The notes beneath the pieces are model-generated. The model saw only the letters and a program-made list of their open reading frames with translations, made no database searches and had not been told where the DNA came from. Position numbers and translations under genes: made by a program. From an uncultured Collinsella sp. (GTDB taxonomy: Bacteria > Actinomycetota > Coriobacteriia > Coriobacteriales > Coriobacteriaceae), in contig CABUSL010000006.1 of NCBI GenBank assembly GCA_902494295.1, positions 1 to 37,024 of the forward strand: a stretch of 37,024 nt of DNA. The letters run 5' to 3'. Shown here piece by piece: positions 16,216 through 24,983 of this stretch; positions within the stretch are counted from its first letter, which is position 1, and each line of letters opens with the position of its first letter.

Positions 16216-17472
16216 CTATCTTATCGTGTAGGACTGTTTTGGATCGTTGGGAGAGGAGCCGTGCCATTCGAGCATCCCATCTTCCTCGATTAACTTGCCA
16301 AGCACTCGGCTTGCTGTGTGGCGATTTCTTCCGATGTGCGCCGCAAGCTCCCTTGCTGTTACCCTTCCGTTTGCAAAGGCCAGCCTAACGGCGGCGAGCT
16401 CATACTCTCCTAACGAGGCGATCGCCTCGGGTGACACTTTGTCCTCAAGAGCTTTGCTTCTCCTGAGGGTTCTGGCGACGATATTGTTCTCAAGCGTTAG
16501 CTGAACCCTCACCCCATCAGGCTCCGTGTAGACTGGGTCGTTGAGTAGGGAGTTCTGCATCTCGGTATAAATGCGCTTGACGCCCTCGTTTAACTCTCGG
16601 ACCCAGCCGAATTCGACCGGCGTGCGTGCGATGCGTAGGTTGCGCGAGTAACGAGTGGTCCTCATGTTGTCAAGCGTCACGATGTTGGGGAGCGCGCCCG
16701 GACTGACGATTTCTAGACGGTCATCGAACATCGAAACCCGGATGTAGTCGCCGCGGAACGAGTAGTCGCGATGCATCGCCGCATTGACCAGATCCTCGAA
16801 CCAGGCGAACTCAGGATACTCGGGCACGGTCTGGAATTTCCCGTCAGGCCCCAGGAACTGAAATTCTCGGAGCATGCTCGAGATGAGTTCGTAGGCATCT
16901 TGGATAACCTTGAGCAGCGGCCCGCAGAAGCTTCGCTCTTTCGTGATGTTGAGACGCTCGCCCGTCTCCATCTTGACGCCGTCATAACGCCCGACGCGAA
17001 CTCGAGCCTGCGGCATCATTGCGGAGGGATCCCGCATGAATAGCAGGGCTCCAGCAACGGTCAGCTTTCCGTCACGCATGAAACGGAGACTTCTAAGGAC
17101 TTGGTCGTCGGAAACCTCGGTTCCAAGAATCCTTTTATAGCGGTCAAGTACTTCATGATCCACGTCATCTAGGGAAGAATCCTCGACAAGCTCATCCTCG
17201 AAGATTCTCTGACCCTTGTCGTACTCGAAGGCAAAGACCTGTTCACGGCTGAGTTTTACGCTCTTATCATTCTGCCGCAAGAACACCTCGCTGTCGCTCA
17301 CGCGAGCAACAGAGTGATTGGTCGAGGCTTCGATGTCCAAAACGAGAACGAAGTCGTCCTCGCCCGAAGAATTGACCACGGAAATTCGGTCTTTGCGGAC
17401 AATAGGGGTCGGTGTGCAAGTCGTAAGCGCGGCGCGCTCGAAATTTTCAATGTCATATGTATCACCTGCCAT
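16216..17472 (-). CDS. N-terminally shortened AlbA_2/HATPase_c_4 (Schlafen-like) protein
   Basis: This 418-aa protein belongs to the family often mislabelled RecG-like. The middle part has the ELVNAAMHRDYS-type block (EDLVNAAMHRDYSFRGD) and DRLEIVSPGALPN, then RNLRIAR and VRELNEGVKRIY, which characterise the HATPase_c_4-type domain. A winged helix (LTARELAAHIGRNRHTASRVL-like, about 365-405) ends it. The N-terminus starts inside the AlbA_2 domain at a point equivalent to SVARVSDSEVFLRQNDKSV. The first 80-100 residues, which normally carry the EFK and GGxxxxGV segments, are absent, and no upstream ORF restores them. It is therefore a truncated gene or uses a reduced form. The family is common near defence and mobile genes. 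Confidence 0.65.
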   Translation of the reverse strand: MAGDTYDIENFERAALTTCTPTPIVRKDRISVVNSSGEDDFVLVLDIEASTNHSVARVSDSEVFLRQNDKSVKLSREQVFAFEYDKGQRIFEDELVEDSSLDDVDHEVLDRYKRILGTEVSDDQVLRSLRFMRDGKLTVAGALLFMRDPSAMMPQARVRVGRYDGVKMETGERLNITKERSFCGPLLKVIQDAYELISSMLREFQFLGPDGKFQTVPEYPEFAWFEDLVNAAMHRDYSFRGDYIRVSMFDDRLEIVSPGALPNIVTLDNMRTTRYSRNLRIARTPVEFGWVRELNEGVKRIYTEMQNSLLNDPVYTEPDGVRVQLTLENNIVARTLRRSKALEDKVSPEAIASLGEYELAAVRLAFANGRVTARELAAHIGRNRHTASRVLGKLIEEDGMLEWHGSSPNDPKQSYTIR

Positions 17473-17677
17473 GCCGGCCTGCCTTTCTCTTCAGCAGATA
17501 GCGCAAAGCGGCCTGCACCCGATTAGTACGGTTACAGGCTATTGGCGCGTCACAAACTAGTTTCGATAGCTGGCGTTTCCCAGCTGTGTTTCCAGCAGAA
17601 TGGCCTGGACGCGCCATAGCGCCAGATGCCCTGCGGTAAAATGGTGCGGTTGAACTACGAGCACTCAGGAGCACCAA

Positions 17678-18637
17678 TTGCCCAAGACGCTGAACTCTCT
17701 CATGAAGCACCTCCGCGATAGCGGCATAGACATCAATGGATCCAGCCAGAAGCGTAGGCTCAAGAACATCGGCTACTACCACGGATACAAGGGCTACCGA
17801 TTCGCCAGTACAGCTTCCAACAGGCTGCCTTTGACCGACTTCTCGCAGATGGCCGCACTCTACGATTTCGATACGCAGCTCAAAACGCTGTTCTACTCAC
17901 GCGTCATGGCTATCGAGACTGCGCTTAAGAACTACACCCTGGAAGCTGTGCTTCGCGATGCCAGGTCAGAGGCTTTCGAGGATATATGGCGGACTAGCCT
18001 CACGGACTATCGCAGCTGTTCAGGTAGGCCCTACCGCGAGGCATGGGAGAGGCGCCAGAGGCTTCGCAGCGAGGTCGATGGCATCATCTTCGACTACCGC
18101 AAGCGTCCCGTGATAGGCCACTTTCGTGATGCGGACAAGGACACGCCCATCTGGGCCATCTTCGAGGTCATGACGCTAGGTAACTTCGGCGCGTTCTACG
18201 ATTGCCTCGACAAGCGCGTGAAGACCGCCGTTGTGCGCGATCTCGGCATGCCCAACAACCTTGAGTCAGAGCTCCGTCTGAAGGACATCATCTTCGCACT
18301 TAAGGATTTCCGCAATGCAATCGCGCACAACGGCGTCATTGTCGACGTTCGTTTCAAGTCAGGCTCCATCAGTACGGGCGTGGCGCAGCTACTCAAGCAG
18401 GAGACGGGCGTGGGCAAGATCGACTTTACGGACATCACTGACTACGTCATACTTCTGGCCTATCTCATGCGCCGCATGGGCTTCACTAAGACAGAGTGCA
18501 AGCAACTCGTTGCGGGCTACGAATCGATTCTCGAGAAATACCGCGCCGAGCTGCCATTCAACATTTACTCGAAACTCATCAAGACGAGTGCGCATGGCAA
18601 GTTAACCGCCCTCCGACAGTTTGTGAGCAACGGATAG
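17678..18637 (+). CDS. Abi_2 (AbiD/AbiF) abortive infection protein, HEPN type
   Basis: This 319-aa protein has the Abi_2 family layout: an N-terminal LMKHLRDSGIDI and GYYHGYKGYRF block, YDFDTQLKTLFYSRVMAIETALKN, MTLGNFGAFYDCL, and KDFRNAIAHNG. The last contains R212-x4-H217, the RxxxxH motif of HEPN ribonucleases. Family members block phage growth by damaging the infected cell, presumably by RNA cleavage. The start is TTG at 17678 with AGGAG six bases upstream. It stands alone, oriented opposite to both neighbours, with a bidirectional terminator downstream. Its codon use is less GC-biased than the housekeeping genes of the window, which fits acquisition. Confidence 0.85.
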   Translation: MPKTLNSLMKHLRDSGIDINGSSQKRRLKNIGYYHGYKGYRFASTASNRLPLTDFSQMAALYDFDTQLKTLFYSRVMAIETALKNYTLEAVLRDARSEAFEDIWRTSLTDYRSCSGRPYREAWERRQRLRSEVDGIIFDYRKRPVIGHFRDADKDTPIWAIFEVMTLGNFGAFYDCLDKRVKTAVVRDLGMPNNLESELRLKDIIFALKDFRNAIAHNGVIVDVRFKSGSISTGVAQLLKQETGVGKIDFTDITDYVILLAYLMRRMGFTKTECKQLVAGYESILEKYRAELPFNIYSKLIKTSAHGKLTALRQFVSNG

Positions 18638-18710
18638 ACGCGGGACTAAAAGCTTGACGAGCGTGATAGAATGTAGCCAAGAGCGGTGGAAGGCTTCGGT
18701 CGACACCTGG

Positions 18711-18736
18711 AAAAGCCCGATGCGTCGGGCTTTTCT
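18711..18736. terminator. Bidirectional intrinsic terminator
   Basis: AAAAGCCCGA / TCGGGCTTTT form a perfect 10-bp stem around TGCG. It separates the convergent Abi_2 gene (plus) and the radical-SAM fragment (minus) and can end transcripts in both directions. Confidence 0.85.
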
Positions 18737-18757
18737 TATGCCTCGGTGCCACGGTGA

Positions 18758-19219
18758 CTAATCCGCAGTCCCCTTCTTGATGTGGCAATCGAAGCCGTTC
18801 TCCTCGCAGAACGTGCGCACCTGGTCTGCAGCCCCACGATGGAAGGCGTCCAGATCCCCATAAGCACTCGCGCGCCGATTGTAGTGTACCCTCCCAAAGA
18901 CAATCTGGTCCGCAAACGAAACCGCCTCGAGAATAGGCTGCAGCTCCTGCTCGTGCACGTTCGGCATTGGGTAGGGCTCCATGCTCGCCCACGTCTTGCA
19001 GCCTGCGTCGCTGAGTGCCTTGAGGGCGGCAAGCCTGTCAGCCGGCGGTGCGGCACCTGGTTCCATCTCCTCGCGGAAGTTCTCATCCAAAGAAACGAGC
19101 GTGATGCCGTATTGGTTGATGTCTGAAAGCTCGGCAAGCTCAATTGGAAGAATGCCCTTCGTCAGTACTACGCAGGGAATGCCCCACTCGTTAATCAGCT
19201 TGATGGCATCAATGCTCAT
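18758..19219 (-). pseudogene. C-terminal fragment of a radical-SAM SPL-family protein
   Basis: This 153-aa reading frame matches the C-terminal half of spore-photoproduct-lyase-like radical SAM proteins: LINEWGIPCVVLTKG, YGITLVSLDENF, a long SMEPYPMPN strand and FGRVHYNRRASAY, ending in HIKKGTAD. The N-terminal half with the CxxxCxxC cluster is missing. The open frame meets an integrase fragment at about 19220 on the opposite strand, so the ATG at 19219 is probably fortuitous. It is probably non-functional. Confidence 0.7.
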
Positions 19220-19230
19220 TACTGAAGAGC

Positions 19231-19725
19231 GTGTTCCAGAAGACCATCGACTACGACTGCATCTACAAGAACCCGTGCCCGCCGCTCCTGATCGACGCGT
19301 TGACGGAATGGAGGGAAGTTCAAGCCGCCCAGCTCAAACGCATAGGACTGGACCAAACGGGCTCGACCCCCATCGTCCAGGCGAGAAGAGGTAAGCATAC
19401 CCTCAAGACGACGTTCGAGAAGTGGTTCAGGAAGCAGAAGCTCAGCTATGGCCTTCCACCCGAAATCACGATACACGGCCTGCGCCATACGGCCACCAGC
19501 ATCCTCCAGAGGGACTGCCACGTCGATATGGCGACCACGATGCAAATCACGGGCCACAAGACCGTGGAGATGCTGAAGCGCTATTCCCATACCGATGACC
19601 GCGCCAAGCGAGCTGCGGCAGACGCCCTCGGAGATGTGCTGGCACCGGACAAGAATGAAGCGCGCTGCCGCCACTGCCGCTACTGGACCGTATCCCCGGA
19701 CGATGCGGGGATCGGGGCCTGTTGA
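19231..19725 (+). pseudogene. C-terminal fragment of a tyrosine recombinase (integrase)
   Basis: This 164-aa fragment has the end of the phage-integrase catalytic domain: HGLRHTATSIL (His-x-x-Arg), ITGHKTVEMLKRYSH with the nucleophile Tyr, and a CRHCRYW tail. The arm-binding and core-binding domains and the first catalytic Arg are missing. The frame begins at the junction with the radical-SAM fragment (about 19220), and GTG at 19231 is only the first convenient codon. It is a relic of an integrative element, consistent with the surrounding defence island. Confidence 0.75.
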
Positions 19726-19813
19726 CATGGGTACGAGAGCGGCGGGCTCAAGGTCCTGCCAGGCGCAACGAGGTCTTCCGCGGGCGGCTTCAGGGCACGC
19801 TGAGAACCGTGTG

Positions 19814-20752
19814 CTACTCCTCGAAGAAATCGGTGTCCACAGCCTTGATCTGGTACACCTGTCTCGTGCTCACGCCGACGCCGTAGTCGATCATGAGGCC
19901 GGCGAGGGCAGGACCGTCGACGAGCACGACCGTCTGGCCCAGAAGACCGTCGGCATACCTGCGGGCCTCCTTGGAGAACCTGGCCGTGGTGATGAACAGG
20001 CCCTTGGATACGCCCTTGCCGGAGAGGGCCCCGACAAACGCCTGCACCTCGGGGCGACCGACCGTCCTAGAAGGATCCCAGCGCTTGGCCTGGTAGCAGA
20101 TGGTGCCGAACCCGAGGCGGTCTTCGCGCACCACGCCGTCGATTCCCTCGTCGGCGCTCTTCCTGGTGACGTCCGCATGGGATTCCAGGCTCTCGCCGTA
20201 TCCCATCGCCACGAGCAGCTTGCCCACCAGGTGCTCGAAGAAGTACGGGTCCTTAGCCATGATGGCGGAGATGAGGTCGTCGGCGAGCGCGCTTCGGATC
20301 TCGCCGTAGGCGGACTCCATGATCTCTTGAGGCGACTCCTGGTCCTCCTCGGCGGGTGCCACGGGCGTCTCGGCCGATGCCTTGGCCTTGCTGGCGGCAC
20401 GGTAGCCGTCCTTCCAGGCCTTGAAGGCTGGGCACCGGTCGTAGAGCGCCTTTGCCGTGATGGGGCCGGGGCAATCGGCGAGGTACGACCTGCCAGCGCC
20501 AGTGATTCGATAGGTCCCCTTCTTCTCCCCGTATTCGAGGAGTTTGGCCTTCTCCAGGTCGGTAATTCCCCAGTACACGCGGTTGTAGAACCTCAGCTGT
20601 CCGCTCTTGAGGCGCTCGGCACGCTCGTCGCCCGTCATGTCGAATGTGGTCGCCACCGCTTCTTGAAGATCGGAGCCGGTCAGGCACCCATCGCTTTTCG
20701 CCAGCGCCTCAAGGACGGGCCGCATGGTCTCATGCCATTTGGGCATCGTCAC
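19814..20752 (-). CDS. mrr: Mrr-type (type IV) restriction endonuclease
   Basis: This 312-aa protein has an Mrr_N winged-helix domain (PKWHETMRPVLEAL at residue 4) and an Ala/Glu-rich linker (about 125-140). The Mrr catalytic domain (about 165-300) has the PD-(D/E)xK-like elements D201/D205 (ADEGIDGVV), then CYQAKRW with Q221 and K223, and VGRPEVQAFVGAL. Mrr enzymes cut DNA carrying foreign methylation. The gene starts two bases after the stop codon of the upstream MmeI-like gene, so the two are co-transcribed and probably translationally coupled. Length is close to E. coli Mrr. The target modification cannot be read from sequence. Confidence 0.88.
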   Translation of the reverse strand: MTMPKWHETMRPVLEALAKSDGCLTGSDLQEAVATTFDMTGDERAERLKSGQLRFYNRVYWGITDLEKAKLLEYGEKKGTYRITGAGRSYLADCPGPITAKALYDRCPAFKAWKDGYRAASKAKASAETPVAPAEEDQESPQEIMESAYGEIRSALADDLISAIMAKDPYFFEHLVGKLLVAMGYGESLESHADVTRKSADEGIDGVVREDRLGFGTICYQAKRWDPSRTVGRPEVQAFVGALSGKGVSKGLFITTARFSKEARRYADGLLGQTVVLVDGPALAGLMIDYGVGVSTRQVYQIKAVDTDFFEE

Positions 20753-20754
20753 CG

Positions 20755-23532
20755 CTATTCACCGACCTTTTCGGCATAGAGGTTGAACAGATGGGAAACA
20801 ATCTTGTTCTCGTCCCCGTCGAAGTCGACGCCATATGCCGATTCAACCGCCGCATCAAGCTCCGCATGCGCCTTCATAAGATCCGGAAAGAGGAATTCGT
20901 TGTCCGGATTGTACATGTCCGCAAGGGTCGCATCGGGGTGCTCTGCGCGGGCGTCTAGAACCTCCTGTGCGCAGGACTCGATATATCCGTGCTGTTCGGT
21001 CGAGGCATCAGGCCAGACGAAGTTGTTATAGACGATGGTGTTCGTATAACGATAATCACTCTTTAAACGGCCGGCGACCTGTCGCATCCAAGCGTTGTGG
21101 AACTGGCTTTCTAGGATGCCGAATTCATAAAGACCGGCATTCGAAACCGAAAAAAGCATGTCTCCTGGGATCATCTCGTTGGTCACAAAGCCCATGGGGA
21201 CGTACTTTCGGCGACCGGAAGAAACCTTGGGAACCGCGATATAACTCTTACCCTTGGGCGGACGCACCTCGTCGAAGAGCCATGGGGTTGCGGCTTTCTT
21301 CTGTGTTGCTGCCTTCTTTGATGTAAATCGAAATTCCCTTACGGCCTGGACGTGGGTGCGGACCAGCGGGAGCTTTGTCAGTACCGCCGGGTCGACGCCA
21401 TCTAGCCAGATGCAGTAGCGCGGTATGCCGTTGATGTATTCGGCACCCATTGAAAATGGCTTGATATATGGGGCGGCATCTGGTTCGCGGCACAGCAGCT
21501 CGTCGCGTTCCTCCTGCGTGAGAAGAAGGTTTCCACCATCGGTCGGCTTACCACCCGCCATCATTGCAGGGACATCGCAAATTGGCTTTGCCCTCCTTGA
21601 AACGAAAGCATCCGGTGCGGCTGCAAGATATGCGTTGATGTGTGTTACCTCACTCTTGCTGCCACTGCGATCGAATAAGTCTTTTTTAGTGCCATTAACC
21701 CGGGAGAAACCAACAATGACCACGTGCACATGAGCTTCGTCGGCGGCTTGGGAGTTCCATACGAAGGACTTGTGGGCGAAGTTAATATTGACCTTGTCTT
21801 CAAAAAGTGGTTTCCACAACGGTTCGACCTGCTGCCCCTGGCATATGGAGTTGGTTGATACGAACGCGCAGCGCGCCTGCGTCTCACGCGTGTAGTCAGC
21901 CGCTTTGCGATACCAACAAGCCACGTAGTCGAGCACGCCGCCCGTTTTGCCAAATATGTCGACGCGGTCGGCCTTTTGCTCCTCGTTGAGGTTCGAATAC
22001 CCGATGAACGGCGGGTTTCCGAGGACATAGTCGACCTCGTCGGCCGGAACGACGTCGTTCCAATCGATGCGGAGGGCGTTGGCGTTGACGATGCCCTCGT
22101 AGTCCGTGAGCGGAAGTTCCTGATAGACGCGCTGCGTCACTTTTGCGGTGTCAGCGTCCGCCTGCTTCTCGGCGATCCAGAGAGCCGTGCGGGCAACGCA
22201 ACAAGCGAAGTCCTCCAGCTCAATACCGTGGAAGTTCTTTAGGTTGACCAGCACGTCGCGATCGCCGGAATCCTCAAAGCTGAATGACGTCTGCTCACCC
22301 TGGAGCTCGAAGAGGATGCGGTTCTCCAGCTGCCTCAGGCACAGGTAGCTCTCCGTCAGGAAGTTGCCTGACCCGGCAGCCGGGTCGAGGATAGAGACGC
22401 TACCGATCTTCTCATGGAGCTCCTTGAGAGCACGGGTCCTCGCACCGCCCGCGACGGGCTTAGCACGGGCCTCCTCGAACTCAGCCTTAAGGCCGTCGAG
22501 GAAGAGCGGGTCTATGACCTTGTGGATGTTTTCGGGGCTCGTGAAATGCTGGCCGTTTGCGCGGCGGTGGTCGTGGGACAGCGCGCCCTCGAAGATGGAG
22601 CCAAAGACCGTGGGGCTCACGCCCGACCAATCAAACTCCTGGCACCCCTCGACGATGAGCGTATGGCGGAAGTTCTCGGACAGGGGCGGAATCTCCGTCT
22701 TCTCCCGGAAGAGACCGCCGTTCATGTAGGGCAGTTTCTTCAGCCAGGGCTCGGCGTACTTGTCACGTTCCTCGTCCTTGGTGTCGAGCCAAACGAAAAG
22801 GTCCTTGAGGCCGCGCCTGAGATCGCCTGCCGAGAAGTGGGCGACGTAGTCACGGAAGGCGTTGGGGGCCACGAGTCCCGAGTCCTCGCAGAACATGAGG
22901 AACATGAGGCGCGTCATGAGCACGGAGAGCGCATGGTGATTCTCGGGCGTGTCGGGATCATCGAACGCCTCGGCGACCTGGTCATGGAGTTTCGACATGA
23001 TCTTGCCGGCCTCGACGGAAACGGCGCGGGAGATCGTGGCCGGGGCCTCCGCCCCGCCCTTGAGGAACTGAATGGCCGCGAGGTTCTTGGGGAGCTCGGC
23101 GAGCGGCAACCTGAAGAGAGGCTCCCGGCAGAGCGAGTCCCGCTCGCGGTCGAAGACCCAAAACTCGGCAAAATTGCAAGCGATGATGTAGCGCGGCTGT
23201 TGGGAGAGGGGCATGCCCTGAGCGTAAGCGTTGCCCTGCTTCGCGGGCGTCACCTTGCGGCCCTGGCGCGTCTCCTCCTTGGCGAGATCGATTCCCAGCG
23301 ACTTTTGCTCGACAAGAGTTTTGGCCGACGGTATGAAGACGTCGATATACCCATCGTGCGTGCTCGCATCGGTGGAGACGGGCTTCTCGAACTCAAGTCT
23401 CGAGACCGCATCCTCAACACCCAGGACATTCTGATAGAAGTCGATCCAGAACCGTTGCGTGTCCTGGTTCTCATTTCCCTTGTTCGCCCACCTGCTTGCA
23501 AAAGCTTCTGCATCGGCTTTCTTTCCTGGCAT
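20755..23532 (-). CDS. MmeI-like type IIL restriction-modification enzyme
   Basis: This single polypeptide (925 aa from the chosen ATG, near MmeI's length) combines endonuclease, methyltransferase and target recognition. The N-terminal nuclease has GYIDVFIPSAKTLVEQKS, a D-x10-E-x-K motif (D64, E75, K77). The m6A methyltransferase core has DPAAGSGNF (D383 on) and NPPF (506-509), with a C-terminal recognition region. In MmeI one strand is methylated for protection and cutting occurs at a fixed distance from the site. The ATG at 23532 is preceded by GAGGGT at good spacing. A GTG four codons upstream is the alternative. The gene leads an operon with mrr. DNA specificity cannot be read. Confidence 0.87.
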   Translation of the reverse strand: MPGKKADAEAFASRWANKGNENQDTQRFWIDFYQNVLGVEDAVSRLEFEKPVSTDASTHDGYIDVFIPSAKTLVEQKSLGIDLAKEETRQGRKVTPAKQGNAYAQGMPLSQQPRYIIACNFAEFWVFDRERDSLCREPLFRLPLAELPKNLAAIQFLKGGAEAPATISRAVSVEAGKIMSKLHDQVAEAFDDPDTPENHHALSVLMTRLMFLMFCEDSGLVAPNAFRDYVAHFSAGDLRRGLKDLFVWLDTKDEERDKYAEPWLKKLPYMNGGLFREKTEIPPLSENFRHTLIVEGCQEFDWSGVSPTVFGSIFEGALSHDHRRANGQHFTSPENIHKVIDPLFLDGLKAEFEEARAKPVAGGARTRALKELHEKIGSVSILDPAAGSGNFLTESYLCLRQLENRILFELQGEQTSFSFEDSGDRDVLVNLKNFHGIELEDFACCVARTALWIAEKQADADTAKVTQRVYQELPLTDYEGIVNANALRIDWNDVVPADEVDYVLGNPPFIGYSNLNEEQKADRVDIFGKTGGVLDYVACWYRKAADYTRETQARCAFVSTNSICQGQQVEPLWKPLFEDKVNINFAHKSFVWNSQAADEAHVHVVIVGFSRVNGTKKDLFDRSGSKSEVTHINAYLAAAPDAFVSRRAKPICDVPAMMAGGKPTDGGNLLLTQEERDELLCREPDAAPYIKPFSMGAEYINGIPRYCIWLDGVDPAVLTKLPLVRTHVQAVREFRFTSKKAATQKKAATPWLFDEVRPPKGKSYIAVPKVSSGRRKYVPMGFVTNEMIPGDMLFSVSNAGLYEFGILESQFHNAWMRQVAGRLKSDYRYTNTIVYNNFVWPDASTEQHGYIESCAQEVLDARAEHPDATLADMYNPDNEFLFPDLMKAHAELDAAVESAYGVDFDGDENKIVSHLFNLYAEKVGE

Positions 23533-23689
23533 ACGGACCCTCACTTGATAGCCTTTTCCACTGAGAAAGATTCTACGGGTTCTTCACTTCTATTTAGCTG
23601 GTTTTAGTTTTATTGGCATCTGTTTTGCCTTGGCGGTCGTTGCAATCTGCTCATATTCCGCTCAGGAGTCCTCGCTGCATTGTCAAGAT

Positions 23690-23726
23690 AAAAGAAAACA
23701 GCTCAGAGGAACAATACCTCTGAGCT
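23690..23726 (-). terminator. Terminator of the tRNA-fMet gene
   Basis: On the minus strand a 10-bp stem (AGCTCAGAGG / CCTCTGAGCT) with a short loop is followed by GTTTTCTTTT. It lies 11 bases downstream of the tRNA 3' end. Confidence 0.85.
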
Positions 23727-23737
23727 GCTAAAAGTCT

Positions 23738-23814
23738 TGGTCGCGGGGGCAGGATTTGAACCTACGACCTCCGGGTTATGAGCCCGGCGAGCTACCAGAC
23801 TGCTCCACCCCGCA
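23738..23814 (-). tRNA. Initiator tRNA-fMet (CAT anticodon)
   Basis: This 77-nt cloverleaf has an encoded CCA end. The anticodon loop CTCATAA sits on a stem with three consecutive GC pairs (GGG/CCC), the hallmark of initiator tRNA, and the T arm contains GGTTCAAATCC. Position 1 is U and position 72 is G, so the 1:72 pair is non-Watson-Crick, as expected for an initiator (E. coli has C1:A72). The acceptor stem otherwise pairs fully. It flanks the defence island and could have been an integration site, though no second att copy was seen. Confidence 0.95.
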
Positions 23815-24011
23815 ATGTCTGGGCGCCTCATGTGCGCAAGAAGGTATATTACGTGGGAGTTCGGTAAACGGCAAGGAAAATCTCGTAGAGCATAATTCCT
23901 TCATATTTAAAACCCCTCAGCCCATATCGCCGTGAACGAATCGCAGCCGAGCGCCGTCGACGGCGCGTATACAATGGTGCGCGTCCTTTTATGCCAACAC
24001 CGGGAGTAGAC

Positions 24012-24785
24012 ATGCTGCTCGCTATCGATATGGGAAACACGCAGACGGCCATGGGCCTGTTTGACGGAAACGAGCTGGTGCAGTCGTGGCGCATGCCCAC
24101 CGACCGCTCCTATACCGCCGACGAGATCCATGTGCGCCTGATGGGCTTCTTTAAGATGTACGGCCTTTCACTCGATGCGGTCGACGCGATCGCCTTTGCC
24201 GGCGTGGTGCCGCAGCTCTCGCGCGAGTGGCACGCCGTGGCCGACCGCATTGCCGCGGACGCCATCGTCATCGGACCGCAGACGGCCGCCGTGACCAAGC
24301 TGCGCGCGGCGCGTCCCCAGACCGTAGGTGCCGATCGCGTCGCCAACGCCATCGCAGCCGAGACTTTCTACGGCGCGCCGGCGATCGTGGTGGACTTTGG
24401 CACCGCAACCAATATCGATGTCATCGACGAGGACGGCTATTACATTGGCGGAGCGATCGCGCCGGGCATCCGCATCTCCATGGACGCGCTTGCCGCCCGA
24501 GCCGCCAAGCTCGCCAGCGTGCCGCTCGAGGCGCCCGAGCACGCCATCGGCCGCGACACCGAGGAATGCATCAAGGTCGGCGCCGTGATGGGCGCTGCCG
24601 CCATGGCCGAGGGCCTGGTCGCGCGCATGAAGCGCGAGCTGGGCCGCGACGATGCCACCGTTATCGCCACGGGCGGTCTCGCCGGCATCGTCGCCGATTC
24701 GACCGATGCCTTCGACGTGGTCGATGGCCAACTCACCATTAAGGGCATCTGCGAAATCTATCGCCGCATGCAGGAGCTGGGATAG
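24012..24785 (+). CDS. coaX: Type III pantothenate kinase
   Basis: This 257-aa enzyme phosphorylates pantothenate in the first step of coenzyme A synthesis. It starts MLLAIDMGNTQTAMGLF, the ASKHA phosphate-binding loop of CoaX. GTATNIDVID and GGAIAPGIRISMDAL are the other family blocks, and ATGGLAGIVAD lies near the end. The start is the ATG at 24012, with GGGAG five bases upstream. An upstream in-frame ATG at 23991 lacks a ribosome-binding site. Type III kinases are not feedback-inhibited by CoA. TATACAAT at 23968-23975 may be the -10 region. Confidence 0.93.
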   Translation: MLLAIDMGNTQTAMGLFDGNELVQSWRMPTDRSYTADEIHVRLMGFFKMYGLSLDAVDAIAFAGVVPQLSREWHAVADRIAADAIVIGPQTAAVTKLRAARPQTVGADRVANAIAAETFYGAPAIVVDFGTATNIDVIDEDGYYIGGAIAPGIRISMDALAARAAKLASVPLEAPEHAIGRDTEECIKVGAVMGAAAMAEGLVARMKRELGRDDATVIATGGLAGIVADSTDAFDVVDGQLTIKGICEIYRRMQELG

Positions 24786-24834
24786 AGCAGGAGCTTAAGT
24801 CAAGCACGCCCGATGCCACAGTCCCCGCAAATGC

Positions 24835-24894
24835 TCGCCAAGCCTATTCCTCAAAATCGAAAAATTTTCAGTTTTGAGGAATAGGGCGCTGGCG
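24835..24894. repeat. Palindrome between coaX and the biotin-ligase-like gene
   Basis: CCTATTCCTCAAAA (24843-24856) and TTTTGAGGAATAGG (24872-24885) pair perfectly around an A/T-rich loop. Outside them TCGCCA (24835-24840) and TGGCGA pair after a small bulge, lengthening the stem. There is no U-tract, and it lies between convergent genes. Confidence 0.7.
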
Positions 24895-24914
24895 ACCCAT
24901 CCCCCAAGCAAGCG

Positions 24915-24946
24915 AAACCCTCCCCGGCGCAGGCCGAGGAGGGTCT
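24915..24946. terminator. Bidirectional terminator between convergent coaX and biotin-ligase-like gene
   Basis: ACCCTCC...GGAGGGT with an inner GGC/GCC forms a stem of about 11 bp. On the plus strand it is followed by CTTGTTGTC and on the minus strand by TTCGCTT, so only weak U-tracts. Its place 38 bases past the end of the minus-strand gene suits termination of both. Confidence 0.5.
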
Positions 24947-24983
24947 TGTTGTCATCGTTGTCTTTGAGCGCTGGCACCTCGCG

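Noticed and set aside
18650..18711. Small RNA with TTGACG and TAGAAT boxes ahead of the 18711 terminator
   Set aside because: The two hexamers are only 7 bp apart, which does not make a promoter.
23738..23760. A second copy of the tRNA-fMet 3' end marking the far edge of an integrated element
   Set aside because: I found no matching repeat in the 12.4-23.7 kb stretch by reading, so no att pair is claimed.
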